A stretch of 64,000 nucleotides of DNA from positions 1 to 64,000 of the forward strand of contig VYEX01000077.1 in the NCBI GenBank assembly GCA_009842675.1, in the 5' to 3' direction. This stretch comes from Acidimicrobiia bacterium. GTDB taxonomy: Bacteria; Actinomycetota; Acidimicrobiia; Acidimicrobiales; Bin134. Below are positions 29,877 to 38,790 of the stretch, piece after piece. The first letter of the stretch is position 1, and each line of letters starts with the position of its first letter. The notes beneath the pieces are model-generated. The model was not told the origin of the DNA. It worked only from the letters and a program-made list of their open reading frames with translations, and made no database searches. The position numbers and the translations under genes were made by a program.

Positions 29877-31535
29877 CTAGAGCATCGCCTTTATGCCCAG
29901 CGAGGCGTAATCCTGTTCCTCGTAGTTCTGGCGGAATAGGTCGCGCAGTCGAACGGCGGCTTCGTCGTAGGCCTCGGGATCGCTCCAGGTATTGCGGGGA
30001 TTGAGCACCTTGTCGGGAACTCCGGGGCAAGAAACGGGGATTTGCAGCCCCAGAATGGGAAGCCTGACGGTGTCCACCGTGTCGAGATCGCCGTTGAGCG
30101 CCGCGTTGAGCAGTGCCCGGGTGTGGGCGATGGACATGCGGTCTCCCACCCCGCAAGGCCCTCCCGACCAACCGGTGTTCAAGAGGATGCATCGGGCCGA
30201 GTGGGTGTCCATGCGATGGGCCAATAGTTCGGCGTACACCGATGGCTTGTGCGACATGAACGGTGCTCCGAAGCAGGCGCTGAATGTGGCCTGCGGCTCC
30301 ACCACCCCCACCTCGGTGCCGGCCAGCTTGGCGGTGAACCCCATCACGAAGTGGTACATCACCTCGTCCCGGTCGAGGATCGAAACAGGGGGCAGCACGC
30401 CGAAGGCGTCGGCGGTCAATAGCACGATGGTGCGGGGGTGGGGCCCCTTGGCGCCGGGGGCCACGTGGGGATTGCAAGAGAGTGGATAGGCGAAACGGGT
30501 GTTCTCGGTGATGGAGTCGTCGGTGAGGTCGAGCTCCTGGGGGTCGGTGTCGGCCAGATCCCGGTCGGGCAGAGCGGGGACGTTCTCGATGAGGGTCCCC
30601 TCCATCGACAGGGCGGCGGCGATGATGGGCTCGGCGTCTTTGTCCAAGTCGATGAGCTTGGCGTAGCAGCCGTCCTCGAAATTGGCGATGCCGGACTCGG
30701 TCCACACGTGCTCGTCGTCGCCGATCAGGCTGCGGTCGGGGTCGGCCGACAGGGTTGTCTTCCCGGTGCCGGACAGGCCGAACAAGATGGCGCTGTTGCC
30801 GTTGTCGTCCACGTTGGCCGAGCAGTGCATGGTGAGCTGTTTGGCGTCGGGCAGAACGAAGTTCATCACCGTGAACATGGTCTTCTTGACCACGCCGCAA
30901 TAGTCGGACCGCCCGAGCACCAGCCCCAGCCGATTGCGCAGATCCATGATGACGGCCCGGTCGGTGCGGGTGCCGTCGCGGTCGGGATCGCACCGGAAGC
31001 TGGGGACGTTGATCATGGTCCAGCCGACGGCATCGCGGTCGGCGTCGTCACGCACCCCCTTGGGGAACATGATGTTGGCGAAGTAGGCGTGGGTGGCGTA
31101 TTCGCTGACCAGCCGATAGGGGATGGCGAACTCGGGATCCCAACCGCAGAACACATCGGCGGTGTACAACGTGGCTCTTTGCTCGTTCAGATGGGCTAGG
31201 ACCCGCTCCAGCAGACCGGTGTAGTGGTCGCCGTCCAACTGGCTGAAGTCCGACTTCCACCACACTTCGTCCACTACCTCAGGCCAGGCCACTGCGAAGG
31301 TGTCCTGCACTGGACGCCCGGTGCAGGACGGATCGGAGTAGAAGATCAGCGGTCCGTCGGTCCCCAGCGCGGTGGCGAACGCCTTCTGGTCGTGCTCGTC
31401 CCCATCGATCCGGGTGCGGCCTCTGTCACCTTCGATGGCCGCGGCGAACAGCTCGCCTTGGGTCAGCCCGGCCCGGACTTCCACTGAGTCCAGGCCGAAG
31501 CGAACGCGAAGATGATCGGCGACCTCGCCGGTCAC
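29877..31535 (-). CDS. pckA: Phosphoenolpyruvate carboxykinase (ATP-type)
   Basis: FGLSGTGKTTLSADPDRSLIGDDEHVW, HYTGLLERVLAHLNEQ; GTG start overlapping upstream stop. Confidence 0.94.
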   Translation of the reverse strand: MTGEVADHLRVRFGLDSVEVRAGLTQGELFAAAIEGDRGRTRIDGDEHDQKAFATALGTDGPLIFYSDPSCTGRPVQDTFAVAWPEVVDEVWWKSDFSQLDGDHYTGLLERVLAHLNEQRATLYTADVFCGWDPEFAIPYRLVSEYATHAYFANIMFPKGVRDDADRDAVGWTMINVPSFRCDPDRDGTRTDRAVIMDLRNRLGLVLGRSDYCGVVKKTMFTVMNFVLPDAKQLTMHCSANVDDNGNSAILFGLSGTGKTTLSADPDRSLIGDDEHVWTESGIANFEDGCYAKLIDLDKDAEPIIAAALSMEGTLIENVPALPDRDLADTDPQELDLTDDSITENTRFAYPLSCNPHVAPGAKGPHPRTIVLLTADAFGVLPPVSILDRDEVMYHFVMGFTAKLAGTEVGVVEPQATFSACFGAPFMSHKPSVYAELLAHRMDTHSARCILLNTGWSGGPCGVGDRMSIAHTRALLNAALNGDLDTVDTVRLPILGLQIPVSCPGVPDKVLNPRNTWSDPEAYDEAAVRLRDLFRQNYEEQDYASLGIKAML

Positions 31536-31780
31536 GCGGTCTCCGAATCACCAGCGGCCGTGAGGAACGAAGGAGTGCCCATGTCCACCTCCGAGCCCAA
31601 ACGCAGCCGGGTGGCCTGCCCTTCCGCCAGATCGAACAGCACCCGCTGGCCTTGGCGCAGCATCCGGAAAACCGATCCCTCCAGCGCATCGGGGGCCAGG
31701 TCGAACTCGGCCAAATCGGTGTCGCGCACAACCACACCGAGGCCGGTTGCGGGATCGTAAGCCTTGATCACTCCCTGCAC
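31532..31780 (-). CDS. Cold-shock-domain-like small protein (divergent)
   Basis: GVIKAYDPATGLGVVVRDTDLAEFDLAPDALEG...LRQGQRVLFDLAEGQATRLRLG. Confidence 0.6.
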   Translation of the reverse strand: MQGVIKAYDPATGLGVVVRDTDLAEFDLAPDALEGSVFRMLRQGQRVLFDLAEGQATRLRLGSEVDMGTPSFLTAAGDSETA

Positions 31781-31885
31781 AGGGACTCTTTCTGCCGGTG
31801 ACCGGGGAAGGGGATACGGGCAGGTTAATGGCTGGTCCAGACGGTTCGCGAGTCGGGAAGCGCGGAGTAACTACCATCGCAGGGC

Positions 31886-33544
31886 ATGACGGCAGATCGT
31901 CTGGGGGCTGATGGGTTGCGGGCCACTATGGAGTGGTTCCGCGACGCCTTGGCTATGCACCGAGATGTCATCAACCAGCTCAACGTGTATCCGGTGCCCG
32001 ACGGCGACACCGGCACCAACATGGCGTTGACCCTTGAAACGGTGGTGACCGAGGTGTCGGCCGCCGGGGATCAGATGAGCGAGGTTTGCCACGCCATCAG
32101 CCATGGTTCGCTGATGGGCGCCCGGGGCAATTCCGGCGTGATCTTGTCGCAGATCCTCCGGGGCTTGGCCGAGACGGTGGCTACCGCTGGACACGTCGAT
32201 CCACTGGTCCTGGCCGGTGCGCTGAAAAAAGCGTCGGTTGCGGCCGATGAAGCGGTGTCTACCCCGGTGGAGGGGACCATCCTCACCGTGGTGCGAGATG
32301 TGGCCAACGCAGCTGCCGAAGCGGTCGAGGAGGGCGTCGACGGCCTCCTCCAAATGGTGGAGGGATGCCAGCAGGCGGGACGGGCGTCGCTGGATCGCAC
32401 CCCGGAGCTGCTGCCCCAGTTGGCCCGGGCCAACGTGGTGGACGCCGGGGGCGCGGGTTTTCTGCTGTTCCTGGATGCGATGGCCACCGCGATGGACGGA
32501 CGGCCGCTGCCCGATCCGCCGCCGGTGGACCCCACGGCGGGAGTGGGTGCGGCAGTGGCCGGGGCCGACGATCCCCACGGAGTCGATGACGACGCTGATG
32601 GCACCCGCTATGAGGTGATGTTCTTCTTGGAGGCCGACGACGACCGTATCGGCGACTTCCGCTCCGCGTGGGAGGCCCTGGGCGACTCCATCGTGGTGGT
32701 GGGCGGCGACGGCCTGTGGAACTGCCACATCCACAGCAACGACATCGGTGCCAGCATCGAGGCGGGCATCGGCGTCGGTCGTCCGTACGACATTCGGGTG
32801 ACCGACTTGTTCGAACAGGTCGAACACGTGGAGTCGCTTACCGCCGCCGAGATCGGCGGGACCGTCACCACCATTGCCGGCGAGCCGGTTCACACCGCAG
32901 TGGTGGCCGTGTCGGTGGGAGCGGGGGTGCGCCGCATTTTCGAGTCGCTCGGGGTTCGAGCCGTCATCGCCGGGGGCCAGACCATGAATCCCTCCACCGA
33001 GCACTTCGTGCAGGCGGTGGAGCAGCTCGACGCCGCCGAGATTGTGCTTCTCCCCAACAACAAGAACATCGTGCCGGTGGCCGAGCGGGTGGACGACTGC
33101 ACCGATGCGGTGGTGCGGGTCGTGCCCACCAAGGGGATCGCTGAGGGCTTGGCCGCCTTGATGGCCTATGACCCGTCGGCCACCGCCGACCAGAACCAGG
33201 AGGCCATGGCCGACGCCGCCTCCGAGGTGGTGACCGGGGAGGTCACCCAAGCAGTGCGTGACACCGAGAGCGAATTGGGACCCATCGCCGCGGGTCAGTG
33301 GCTGGGCCTGGATCGCGGTGGGTTGCGGGTGGTGGCCCAGGGCGCGGCACAGGCGGCCACCGGGCTGCTGGCCGAGATCATCGACGACGGCCATGAGCTT
33401 GTGACGGTGATCGCCGGGGCCGACGCCGCATCGGCCGATGTCGGAGAAGTGTCCTCCTGGCTGGCGGAGCATCATCCTGCGATCGAAGTGGAGATCCACG
33501 AGGGCAACCAGCCGCTCTATCCGTTCTATTTCGGAGTGGAGTGA
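31886..33544 (+). CDS. DAK2-domain/FakA-like kinase
   Basis: INQLNVYPVPDGDTGTNMALTLE, GARGNSGVILSQILRG. Confidence 0.88.
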   Translation: MTADRLGADGLRATMEWFRDALAMHRDVINQLNVYPVPDGDTGTNMALTLETVVTEVSAAGDQMSEVCHAISHGSLMGARGNSGVILSQILRGLAETVATAGHVDPLVLAGALKKASVAADEAVSTPVEGTILTVVRDVANAAAEAVEEGVDGLLQMVEGCQQAGRASLDRTPELLPQLARANVVDAGGAGFLLFLDAMATAMDGRPLPDPPPVDPTAGVGAAVAGADDPHGVDDDADGTRYEVMFFLEADDDRIGDFRSAWEALGDSIVVVGGDGLWNCHIHSNDIGASIEAGIGVGRPYDIRVTDLFEQVEHVESLTAAEIGGTVTTIAGEPVHTAVVAVSVGAGVRRIFESLGVRAVIAGGQTMNPSTEHFVQAVEQLDAAEIVLLPNNKNIVPVAERVDDCTDAVVRVVPTKGIAEGLAALMAYDPSATADQNQEAMADAASEVVTGEVTQAVRDTESELGPIAAGQWLGLDRGGLRVVAQGAAQAATGLLAEIIDDGHELVTVIAGADAASADVGEVSSWLAEHHPAIEVEIHEGNQPLYPFYFGVE

Positions 33545-35712
33545 CCACGCCGCCCTCGGACAGCTCTGAACAGGGAGTGGCCAGTCGGTCTCCGCTCACG
33601 ATGGCCGACTTCGAGGCTATGAATGTCGAGGTGCTGAGCGGGGTGGGGCGGGCCAAGGCCAAGGCACTGGCTTCAGTCGAGGTGGAGTCGGTGCTGGATC
33701 TGTTGACCTACTACCCCCGTCGATACATCGATCGGACGAACCGAGCCTCCATTTCAGATTTGGAAGACGGCGTGGAGGCCATGGTGATGGCCCAAGTCGA
33801 CAGCGTGTTCTCCAAGAGGCTCCGAGGGAGCCGGACGCTGGTCAGGGTGACAGTCAGCGATGACACCGGCCGCCTGGGCCTGATCTTCTTCAATCAGCCC
33901 TGGCGGGACCGGCAGCTGTCCGAGGGCCAGGAGGTGGTGGTATTTGGAAAGCTGGACCGATATCGGGGTCAGAGCCAGATGACCAACCCCATCGTGGATC
34001 TGGTGGGCGATGAGACCGGTCGCATCGTGCCGGTGTACCCCCAGTCGGGCAAGGCCGGACTCCAAACCCGGGAAATCAGGCGGTGGGTGGACGAGGCCTT
34101 GCGGCGATCCGAGCAGCGGGGGATCAGCGATCCGGTTCCCGAGTCGCTACGGCAGCGCCACGGCTTGATCGGCCGCCATCAGGCTATAGAGGGCATCCAT
34201 CGACCCGACTCCATGGACGCCCAGTACACCGCCCGCGATCGGCTGGTGTTCGACGAACTGCTTCGCCTCCAGCTCAAGCTCATCATGCGCAAGCGGGCGG
34301 TGGAGCGGGCAGCAGTCGGCATCTGCCATGACACCGGCGGCGAGCTCGTCGACCGATTCACCGCCTCGCTGGGGTTTCCCCTCACTGGTGCCCAGCGCCG
34401 GGTGATCGCCGAAGTGGTGGCCGACATGGCCCGTCCGGTGCCGATGCACCGCCTCTTGCAGGGCGATGTGGGAGCGGGCAAGACCGTGGTGGCGGTGGCC
34501 GCGATGCTCACCGCAGTTCAGGGCGAGCACCAGGGGGCGCTCATGGCCCCCACCGAGGTGCTGGCCACCCAGCACTTCTTGGGGATTCGCTCCCTGCTGA
34601 AGGACTTGGCCGTACCCGCATCTGAAACGCTGCTGGCCGAGCGGCCCCTACAGGTGGCCTTGCTCACCAACCAGACGCCGGGAGCCGAGCGGACTCATAT
34701 CCAGGAGTCCCTGGCCTCAGGGACCATCGACATTGTGATCGGCACCCACGCCCTCATTCAGGAGGGGGTGGACTTCTCCTCGCTGGGAGCGGTGGTGGTG
34801 GACGAGCAGCACCGCTTCGGGGTGGAGCAGCGGGCCGCGCTGCGGGCCAAGGGGTCGCAGGCTGCATCCCCCGATGTGCTGGTCATGACGGCCACCCCCA
34901 TACCCCGAACCGCGGCCATGACCGTGTACGGCGATCTGGACGTGTCCACGCTCGATGAGATGCCCCCGGGACGAACGCCGATCGCCACCCGTTGGGCTCG
35001 ATCTGCCGACGAGGAATCCGAGGTGTGGGAGCAGGTCAGAGCCGAAGTGGGCAAAGGCCGCCAGGCGTATGTGGTGTGCCCGCTGATCGACGAGTCAGAC
35101 AGCATCGAGGCCCGCTCGGTCACCGAGACCTACGAGCGCCTGCAAGGAGACGAGCTGGCCGGGCTGAAAGTCGGCTTGCTCCACGGCCGGCTCACCCCAG
35201 CCGAAAAGGAGTCGGTGATGGACCTGTTTCGAAGCGGGACCATTGATGTGCTGGTGGCCACGACCGTGATCGAAGTAGGGGTGGATGTGCCCAACGCCAC
35301 CATCATGGTGATCGTGGACGCCGATCGGTTCGGGATAGCGCAGCTTCACCAGCTCAGAGGCCGAGTGGGCCGGGGCGAGCAGGAGTCTTCCTGCTGCCTG
35401 CTGGCCGCCGATGCGGTGGGAGTGGCCGCGGAGCGGCTCCGGGCCTTGGTGGACACCACCGATGGGTTCGAATTGGCGGAGGCCGACTTGGAATTGCGGG
35501 GCGAGGGCACCATCTTGGGGGAGCGCCAAAAGGGCCGGAACGATTTGCAGCTGGCCTCCCTGCGCCGGGACAAGGACTGGGTGGTGTGGGCCCGCCAAGC
35601 CGCCGGGGAGATGCTGGACGATGATCCAGACCTTCAACAAAAAGCAGAGCTGCGGGCCGAAGTAGAACTGCTATTGGTAGACGACGACGCCGACTACCTG
35701 CTGAAGAGCTGA
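33541..35712 (+). CDS. recG: ATP-dependent DNA helicase RecG
   Basis: MHRLLQGDVGAGKTVVAVAAML, VVDEQHRFGVEQRAAL, HQLRGRVGRGEQES. Confidence 0.94.
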   Translation: MTTPPSDSSEQGVASRSPLTMADFEAMNVEVLSGVGRAKAKALASVEVESVLDLLTYYPRRYIDRTNRASISDLEDGVEAMVMAQVDSVFSKRLRGSRTLVRVTVSDDTGRLGLIFFNQPWRDRQLSEGQEVVVFGKLDRYRGQSQMTNPIVDLVGDETGRIVPVYPQSGKAGLQTREIRRWVDEALRRSEQRGISDPVPESLRQRHGLIGRHQAIEGIHRPDSMDAQYTARDRLVFDELLRLQLKLIMRKRAVERAAVGICHDTGGELVDRFTASLGFPLTGAQRRVIAEVVADMARPVPMHRLLQGDVGAGKTVVAVAAMLTAVQGEHQGALMAPTEVLATQHFLGIRSLLKDLAVPASETLLAERPLQVALLTNQTPGAERTHIQESLASGTIDIVIGTHALIQEGVDFSSLGAVVVDEQHRFGVEQRAALRAKGSQAASPDVLVMTATPIPRTAAMTVYGDLDVSTLDEMPPGRTPIATRWARSADEESEVWEQVRAEVGKGRQAYVVCPLIDESDSIEARSVTETYERLQGDELAGLKVGLLHGRLTPAEKESVMDLFRSGTIDVLVATTVIEVGVDVPNATIMVIVDADRFGIAQLHQLRGRVGRGEQESSCCLLAADAVGVAAERLRALVDTTDGFELAEADLELRGEGTILGERQKGRNDLQLASLRRDKDWVVWARQAAGEMLDDDPDLQQKAELRAEVELLLVDDDADYLLKS

Positions 35713-35728
35713 GGTTTGAGGAGGAACC

Positions 35729-36358
35729 GTGTTGGAGATCGTGCGAATGGGTATGGAGCGACGGGACCGAATCGCGGAAATCTGGGCCGACGCCTTTGAG
35801 CAAGATCCGCTGATGAAGTGGGTGTTTCCCGACGATGCCGCCCGGCTGGAGTGCTTGACCCGCTGGTGGGGCTTCTGTCTCGATCATCTGCCCCCCGGCT
35901 CTGAGATGCACGGAACCCGGGCCGACGGTTGCGTGGCCTACTGGCAGCCCCCTAAGAGCCAGAACGGCCAGCCAACGGGAAACGACGAGGCTGATCGAGG
36001 CGAGTCTGAGGGCCAAAAGGCCTTCGTCTCCATGATGACCGAGCTGGTGGGGGATCTGGCCCCGTCTCGAATGGAGGCCTTGGGCAAGATGCAACAGGCC
36101 CGGTTGGACGAACCCCATTGGTACTTGGCGGTATTGGGCACGTCATCGCAACAGCAGAGCAAGGGTTTGGGAAGCAGGGTGCTGGCCCCGATGCTTGATC
36201 GCTGCGACCGGATCGGTGCCTTGGCCTATCTGGAGTCGAGCAACCCGGCCAACGTGGGCTTCTATCGACGCCACGGTTTCGAGCCATACGGCGAGTTCAC
36301 GCTGGGTGACGGGGTGCTGATCACCCCGATGTCTCGAGAACCCCGCCCCCCCGAATAG
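35729..36358 (+). CDS. GNAT-family N-acetyltransferase
   Basis: WYLAVLGTSSQQQSKGLGSRVLAPML, NPANVGFYRRHGFEPYGE. Confidence 0.85.
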   Translation: MLEIVRMGMERRDRIAEIWADAFEQDPLMKWVFPDDAARLECLTRWWGFCLDHLPPGSEMHGTRADGCVAYWQPPKSQNGQPTGNDEADRGESEGQKAFVSMMTELVGDLAPSRMEALGKMQQARLDEPHWYLAVLGTSSQQQSKGLGSRVLAPMLDRCDRIGALAYLESSNPANVGFYRRHGFEPYGEFTLGDGVLITPMSREPRPPE

Positions 36359-36360
36359 CG

Positions 36361-36885
36361 ATGACGCTTCGGATCATCGCGGGGGAGGCCCGGGGGCGGC
36401 GGTTGAGCACCCCCGAGGGTATCGAGGTGCGGCCCACCACCAGCAGGGTTCGGGAGGCGGTCTTCAACTCGCTACACAGCCAGGGCTGTCTGGAAGGCGC
36501 CGACGTGCTGGACCTGTTTGCCGGCTCCGGGGCGCTGGGACTGGAGGCCGTGTCCCGAGGAGCAGCCTCGGCCACGTTCGTGGAGTCGGCTCCGGCTGCG
36601 TTGGCCGCGCTGAAGGCCAACATCGACGTCACCGGGTTCAACGACCGTTGCCGGATGGTGCCCGGCGATGTCATGAAGGAGCTGCCCCAGTTGGGCGGTG
36701 GCTTCGATGTGGCTTTGTGCGATCCTCCCTATGGGTTCGATGCTTGGTCTGAACTGCTGTCTCAACTCCCCTCGGACACGGTGGTGGCCGAGTCCGATCA
36801 GGCAGTGGAGCTCGGACCCGACTGGGATGTCGTAAAACAGCGACGCTACGCGGGTACCGTTGTGGTGATTGCCACCCGGCGATAG
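36361..36885 (+). CDS. rsmD: 16S rRNA (guanine966-N2)-methyltransferase RsmD
   Basis: LRIIAGEARGRRLSTP, RPTTSRVREAVFNSL, DLFAGSGALGLEAVSRGA, DPPYGF. Confidence 0.92.
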   Translation: MTLRIIAGEARGRRLSTPEGIEVRPTTSRVREAVFNSLHSQGCLEGADVLDLFAGSGALGLEAVSRGAASATFVESAPAALAALKANIDVTGFNDRCRMVPGDVMKELPQLGGGFDVALCDPPYGFDAWSELLSQLPSDTVVAESDQAVELGPDWDVVKQRRYAGTVVVIATRR

Positions 36886-36912
36886 CAACCGAAGACCCCA
36901 GGAGACCACTTC

Positions 36913-37392
36913 GTGACGCGCGTCCTGTTCCCCGGATCGTTTGATCCCATACACAACGGGCATATGGAGATCGTGGAGACCGCGGCGCGCCTGTTCGAAG
37001 AGGTGATCGTGGCTGCGGTGTACAACCCCCAGAAAACCCCCTTGTTCGAGCTGGACGAGCGTCAGGCCATGCTGGAAGAGTGCTTCGCCCACCTCCCCAA
37101 TGTGCGGACGACAATGTTTGCCAGCCTGGTGGTGGACTTGGCCACGAGGGAGGGCGTGGACTTCATCGTCAAGGGGCTCAGAGCGGTATCCGATTTCGAG
37201 AACGAGCTCCAGATGGCCCAGATGAACCAGGCCGTCTCCGGAGTCCACACGCTGTTCATCCCCTCAGCCAGCAAGCACTCGTTTCTGGCGTCCAAGCTGA
37301 TTCGCGAGCTCGCCCGCTTCGGCCAGCAGATTGACTCCATGGTCCCCCCGCCGGTGGCCAAACGACTGATCGAGAGGTACCCAGATGACTGA
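36913..37392 (+). CDS. coaD: Phosphopantetheine adenylyltransferase
   Basis: LFPGSFDPIHNGHMEIVETAARLF; SD AGGAG upstream. Confidence 0.95.
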   Translation: MTRVLFPGSFDPIHNGHMEIVETAARLFEEVIVAAVYNPQKTPLFELDERQAMLEECFAHLPNVRTTMFASLVVDLATREGVDFIVKGLRAVSDFENELQMAQMNQAVSGVHTLFIPSASKHSFLASKLIRELARFGQQIDSMVPPPVAKRLIERYPDD

Positions 37393-37975
37393 CATCGACC
37401 CCAGCACTACGGCAACGCAACCAGCAGCCGCCGGGACGTTTGTGGATCCCGAGTTCGATCTGCTGCTGCGGAGGGCTATCGAGTTGATCGACGCCGCCCG
37501 ACCGATGCCGCTGTCGGCATCCTCCATGATCAACAAGGAAGAAGTCCTAGAGCTGCTTCAGAATTGCCTGAACCGCCTTCCCGAGGAGATGCGGGCGGCC
37601 CGCTGGCTCCTGAAAGAACGTGAGGATTTCTTGAAGAGGGTCCATCGAGAGGGAGACGAAATCTTGGTGGCCGCCCGATCCCAGGCAGAGGCCATGGTGC
37701 AGCGTACCGAGGTGGTCAAGGCGGCCGAGCAGCGGGCCCGGCGAATGGTGGAAGAGGCCGAAGCCACCGCTCGGCGACTGCGCCTGGAAACCGAGGACTA
37801 TTGCGACACCAAACTGGGCAGCTTCGAAAACGCCCTGGAGCGAATTCTAAACACCGTCAAGGAAGCCCGGACCCGACTCCAGGGAGACCCGCTGGCCGAT
37901 TTGGTTCGAGCCTATGGCCCCGAGCCGGAACCGGAGCCTGACGACGGTTTCTTTGATCAGGACACCTTGGGCTGA
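37385..37975 (+). CDS. DivIVA-like coiled-coil protein, SepIVA-like by context
   Basis: Coiled-coil protein between coaD and DUF177/rnc/smc, as for the mycobacterial sepIVA neighbourhood. Confidence 0.6.
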   Translation: MTDIDPSTTATQPAAAGTFVDPEFDLLLRRAIELIDAARPMPLSASSMINKEEVLELLQNCLNRLPEEMRAARWLLKEREDFLKRVHREGDEILVAARSQAEAMVQRTEVVKAAEQRARRMVEEAEATARRLRLETEDYCDTKLGSFENALERILNTVKEARTRLQGDPLADLVRAYGPEPEPEPDDGFFDQDTLG

Positions 37976-38010
37976 TCTTCGGAAGGAGAGGCCATGGCGA
38001 GCCAGCTGCC

Positions 38011-38508
38011 ATGACGAGCCAGCTGAGAGTACCGGTTGCGGAACTGCTGCGCCGTCCCGGTTCGCACCGCGAGCTCTCGATCCACGTAGACGTCGACGGC
38101 TGGGCAACCTCGGATGCCGCGGTTCGCGGTCCGGTTGACATCCAACTCCAACTGGAGTCGGTCGTCAGCGGACTGGAGGTGACCGGCTCACTGGAAGCGG
38201 GATGGCAAGGGTCGTGCCGGCGGTGTTTGGAGCCCATTGAGCAGACGGTGCAGCAGGAATTGCGGGAAATGTTCAGCACCGCCCCGGCTGATGAGGAGAC
38301 TTATCCGATTCAAGACGGCGAAGTAGACCTGACCCCCATGGTTCGCGACTGCCTTGTTCTCGCGCTGCCCATCGCTCCGCTCTGCTCCGAGGATTGTGTC
38401 GGGCCGGCTCCCGATGACTACCCCATGAACCAACCTGAGCCCTCACCCGAAGACCGTCCCAAAGACCCTCGCTGGGCTGCGTTAGACGCGCTGCGCACCG
38501 GCAAGTAG
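38011..38508 (+). CDS. YceD/DUF177 family protein
   Basis: CRRCLEPIEQTVQQELREMF, position before rpmF. Confidence 0.85.
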   Translation: MTSQLRVPVAELLRRPGSHRELSIHVDVDGWATSDAAVRGPVDIQLQLESVVSGLEVTGSLEAGWQGSCRRCLEPIEQTVQQELREMFSTAPADEETYPIQDGEVDLTPMVRDCLVLALPIAPLCSEDCVGPAPDDYPMNQPEPSPEDRPKDPRWAALDALRTGK

Positions 38509-38578
38509 ATTTGTCCGTTGCGTTCGCGCCGATTCCGATCAGGGCGCGGCATTTCCCTTCCCCATGTAGGACCGTTCG

Positions 38579-38758
38579 ATGGCTGTACCCAAGAAGAAGA
38601 CATCCAAAGCCAAGGGCCGCAGCCGCCGGGCCGCGGCCTGGCGAGTGTCCGCGCCAGCTCAGAGCACATGCCCCCGCTGCGGAGCGGTCAAACGGCCGCA
38701 CCGAGTGTGCAAGGTGTGCGGCTGGTACGCCGGGCGTGAAGCGGTTGAAGTGGCCTGA
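38579..38758 (+). CDS. rpmF: 50S ribosomal protein L32, zinc-ribbon form
   Basis: Not in ORF track (59 aa): MAVPKKKTSKAKGRSRRAAAWRVSAPAQSTCPRCGAVKRPHRVCKVCGWYAGREAVEVA. Confidence 0.95.
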   Translation: MAVPKKKTSKAKGRSRRAAAWRVSAPAQSTCPRCGAVKRPHRVCKVCGWYAGREAVEVA

Positions 38759-38790
38759 GCCACTCTCCGCAGTCACATAAGGGGCGTCAA

